Origin: an uncultured Eggerthellaceae bacterium
GTDB taxonomy: Bacteria; Actinomycetota; Coriobacteriia; Coriobacteriales; Eggerthellaceae
Direction of reading: 5' to 3'
Length of the DNA: 15,817 nucleotides
Assembly: GCA_934630485.1 (NCBI GenBank)
Contig: CAKTWD010000028.1
Location: forward strand, 1 to 15,817
Positions 13,623 through 15,817 of this stretch are shown piece after piece; position 1 is the stretch's first letter, and the number at the start of each line of letters is the position of its first letter. The position numbers and the translations under genes are program-made. Below the pieces are notes generated by a model that was given only the letters and a program-made list of their open reading frames with translations, made no database searches and had not been told where the DNA came from.

Positions 13623-15817
13623 ATGGTTTCAAGTGCCGAGATGTTGGAAAACCAATCAACCGATCGCGATCTGGTGCTTGCGTTCGACACCGCGAACGAA
13701 ATTGTGGCAATCGGCGTTGGCCGTCTTGTTCCTGACGGGCGCTCCGTCGAAATCGTGGCCACGTTCGAGGTGCAGGCGCGCCGCGCGTCCAATACGCGTT
13801 TGCTGCCCGAGATCGATGCTCTTCTTAAGGAGCACGGTTTCGCGCGCGATCGCATCGCGTGCGTGGCTGTAGGCCGCGGCCCGGGTTCGTTCACGGGCGT
13901 GCGCATCGCCATGGCCACGGCAAAGGGCGTCGCATCGGCATTGGACGTGGGCCTGATCGGAGTTTCCACGCTCGATGCCGTTGCTTGGAACGCTTGGGCC
14001 AAGGGCGTTCGCGGCCGCGCTTTGGTGGTGGCCGACGCCATGCGCCACGAGGTGTACCCCGTGCGCTATCTCGTTGACGATGCGGGCGCTCATCGAACCG
14101 AACCCGATTCGGTGGTGAAGGCCGCTGCGGCTGTGGAGTCGCTTTCGGGCGATGTTGCCGAAATCGTCGACGGTGCGCAGCTCCAAATCATGGGCGACGC
14201 CCTTTCGAAGTATGCTGACGTCTTTCAGCGATGCGGTGCCATTCTTGATGAGGCGTTTTGGTCGGTTACGGGCCGTGGCCTGCTTCTTGCGCTGCAGGAG
14301 TCGTGGCGCGCGGGCGAGTGCGATCCATTCGACGCTAAAAGGCACGACCCGGCGTTCGCGTTGCCGGTGTACACGCGTCTTTCCGACGCAGAGGAAAACG
14401 AGCGCGTCCGCCTTTCGAAGGACGACCCGCGCAATCTGGTGACGGGCGTTCAGGATATCGAGTCTGACCAGGTGCTGTACCGTCCGCTTGATGCGGCGCA
14501 CGTCGCCGACGTCGCGAAGCTCGAGGCTCAAGTCATGGAGGGTGCTCCGTGGACCGAGAAGACCATCTCCGACGAGCTTGCCGCTGCCGGTTACCTGTGG
14601 TGGGCGGCTTTCTCGCGCGACGAAGAGGGCTCCGCCAAGCTTGTCGCATACGTTGGCGGTTTGGTTGCCGGCGACGTGCTTGAGGTGCTTCGTGTGGGCA
14701 CCGATCCCGAATGGCGCCGACGCGGCATCGCGCGCGAGCTTATCGCTCATCTGGCGTCGGATGCGCGCGACCTGGGCGCGCAGTCGTGCATGCTCGAGGT
14801 ACGCGCAGACAACAAGCCCGCACAGGCGCTCTACGAGTCCATCGGGCTTGAGCGCGTGGGTGTGCGTGCAAAGTACTACGACAACGCCGTCGATGCCGTC
14901 ATCATGAACGGTCCGCTCCCTGTGGCTTCCCACGACGTCGGTGGCATGGAGGTTCAAGATCATAAGGAAAACGAGGCGGCGCCCCTGAGGGTCACGCGCC
15001 CGCTGATCATCGCCATTGAAAGCTCCTGTGACGAGACGGCGGCCTCCATCGTCGACGGCGAAGGCAATCTTCTTGCCGATGTCGTTGCTTCGCAGATCGA
15101 TTTCCATTCCCGCTTCGGCGGCGTCGTCCCTGAAATCGCCAGCCGCAAGCACATCGAGGCCATCTGTGGCGTGTGCGACGAGTGCTTCGACGTTGCGGCG
15201 GCTCACCTGGGCGTCGATTCGCTTACGTGGACCGACCTCGATGCGGTGTCCGTCACCTTCGCGCCCGGCTTGGTGGGCGCGCTGGTAGTGGGCGTTGCGT
15301 TCGCCAAGGGCGCTGCTTGGGCGGCCGACAAGCCCTTTATCGGCGTCAACCATCTTGAGGGCCACTTGTATGCGAACAAGATCGGTGCGCCCGACCTTGA
15401 ACCTCCTCTGGTTGCCTCGCTTGTTTCGGGTGGCAACACCATGCTGGTGTACGTCAAGGATTGGGGCGACTACGAAACGCTTGGCACCACCATCGACGAC
15501 GCGGTGGGCGAGGCGTTCGACAAAGTGGCGAAGGCATTAGGGTTGGGTTACCCCGGCGGCCCCATCATTTCGAAGTACGCCGCCATGGGAAATCCCAAGG
15601 CCATCGCCTTTCCGCGTGCGATGATGCATTCGGGTGACCTGCGCTTTTCGCTGTCGGGCTTGAAAACCGCCGTCATGACGCATATCAACAACGAGAATCA
15701 GGCGGGGCGTCCTTTGAACATCCCCGACATTGCCGCCAGCTTCCAGCAGGCGGTTGTGGACGTTCAGGTTTTCAAGGCCCGTCATGCGCTTGAGGAAACA
15801 GGTGCGGAGGTCTTCTG
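13623..15817 (+). CDS. TsaB-RimI-TsaD three-domain fusion protein (partial, 3' end outside window)
   Basis: One uninterrupted frame of 731 complete codons with no stop up to the window end. Residues 1 to about 262 are TsaB (VLAFDTANEIVAIGVGR, then RGPGSFTG at 85-92), the platform of the t6A enzyme. Residues about 284-430 are a RimI-type GNAT that acetylates the N-terminal alanine of ribosomal protein S18: PWTEKT from P309, acetyl-CoA loop RRRGIA (365-370), LEVRADN with E392, Y418/Y419. After a hydrophilic linker (431-459), TsaD starts with IIAIESSCDET (462-472), the threonylcarbamoyl transferase, with metal-binding H577 and H581 in HLEGH, SGGNT (N605 where most bacteria have His) and DDAVGEAFDKVAKALG. 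About 70-80 TsaD residues lie beyond the window. The ATG at 13623 has a weak AAAGAG upstream; an in-frame ATG at 13641 is an alternative. An internal ATG at 14946 could in principle yield free TsaD. Confidence 0.93.
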   Translation, partial: MVSSAEMLENQSTDRDLVLAFDTANEIVAIGVGRLVPDGRSVEIVATFEVQARRASNTRLLPEIDALLKEHGFARDRIACVAVGRGPGSFTGVRIAMATAKGVASALDVGLIGVSTLDAVAWNAWAKGVRGRALVVADAMRHEVYPVRYLVDDAGAHRTEPDSVVKAAAAVESLSGDVAEIVDGAQLQIMGDALSKYADVFQRCGAILDEAFWSVTGRGLLLALQESWRAGECDPFDAKRHDPAFALPVYTRLSDAEENERVRLSKDDPRNLVTGVQDIESDQVLYRPLDAAHVADVAKLEAQVMEGAPWTEKTISDELAAAGYLWWAAFSRDEEGSAKLVAYVGGLVAGDVLEVLRVGTDPEWRRRGIARELIAHLASDARDLGAQSCMLEVRADNKPAQALYESIGLERVGVRAKYYDNAVDAVIMNGPLPVASHDVGGMEVQDHKENEAAPLRVTRPLIIAIESSCDETAASIVDGEGNLLADVVASQIDFHSRFGGVVPEIASRKHIEAICGVCDECFDVAAAHLGVDSLTWTDLDAVSVTFAPGLVGALVVGVAFAKGAAWAADKPFIGVNHLEGHLYANKIGAPDLEPPLVASLVSGGNTMLVYVKDWGDYETLGTTIDDAVGEAFDKVAKALGLGYPGGPIISKYAAMGNPKAIAFPRAMMHSGDLRFSLSGLKTAVMTHINNENQAGRPLNIPDIAASFQQAVVDVQVFKARHALEETGAEVF

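Noticed and set aside
13656..15365. 569-codon minus-strand frame over the tsaB-rimI-tsaD gene
   Set aside because: In-register shadow: it ends where the sense gene first uses TCA (13653-13655). The sense strand carries all the expected motifs.

Overview
The window reads as a stretch of core bacterial chromosome from a moderately high-GC organism. The best guess is an actinobacterium of the Coriobacteriia/Eggerthellaceae kind. That rests on the DnaE1-like polymerase with an intact PHP domain, the strong avoidance of A/T-ending codons, the fhs-fchA-folD one-carbon cluster and the fused TsaB-RimI-TsaD protein; it is an inference, not a proof. There are no tRNA or rRNA genes, insertion sequences, phage genes or CRISPR arrays.

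Layout. Positions 1-714 hold the tail of an ATP synthase operon (atpD end, atpC) and a textbook rho-independent terminator. Positions 783-1664, minus strand, encode an orphan protein of about ten 23-residue BspA-type leucine-rich repeats without a signal peptide. It is divergent from 1816-6402: dnaE (replicative polymerase alpha subunit), truA (tRNA pseudouridine synthase) immediately after it, and a possible 79-residue unknown ORF overlapping the end of truA. Next come asnB (6504-8468, glutamine-dependent asparagine synthetase, with a palindrome in its likely promoter) and ychF (8559-9623, Obg-like ATPase), which ends in a good terminator.

Positions 9848-13499 look like one operon: fhs, fchA, folD and tsaE, with gaps of 4, 27 and 21 bases. 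Fhs, FchA and FolD link formate, 10-formyl-THF, 5,10-methenyl-THF and 5,10-methylene-THF. The FolD lacks the lysine and glutamine needed for cyclohydrolase activity, so FchA probably supplies that step. TsaE is the ATPase of the tRNA t6A37 machinery.

From 13623 to the window end a single open frame of at least 731 codons encodes TsaB, then a RimI-type acetyltransferase, then TsaD, in one polypeptide truncated by the window edge. Its own -10 box and a structured leader precede it. Together tsaE and this fusion cover the TsaB, TsaD and TsaE parts of the t6A pathway; TsaC is not in the window.

The most notable points are the three-domain TsaB-RimI-TsaD fusion, the apparently dehydrogenase-only FolD beside fchA, the insert in the glutaminase domain of AsnB, the palindrome in front of asnB, and the cytosolic-looking LRR protein.
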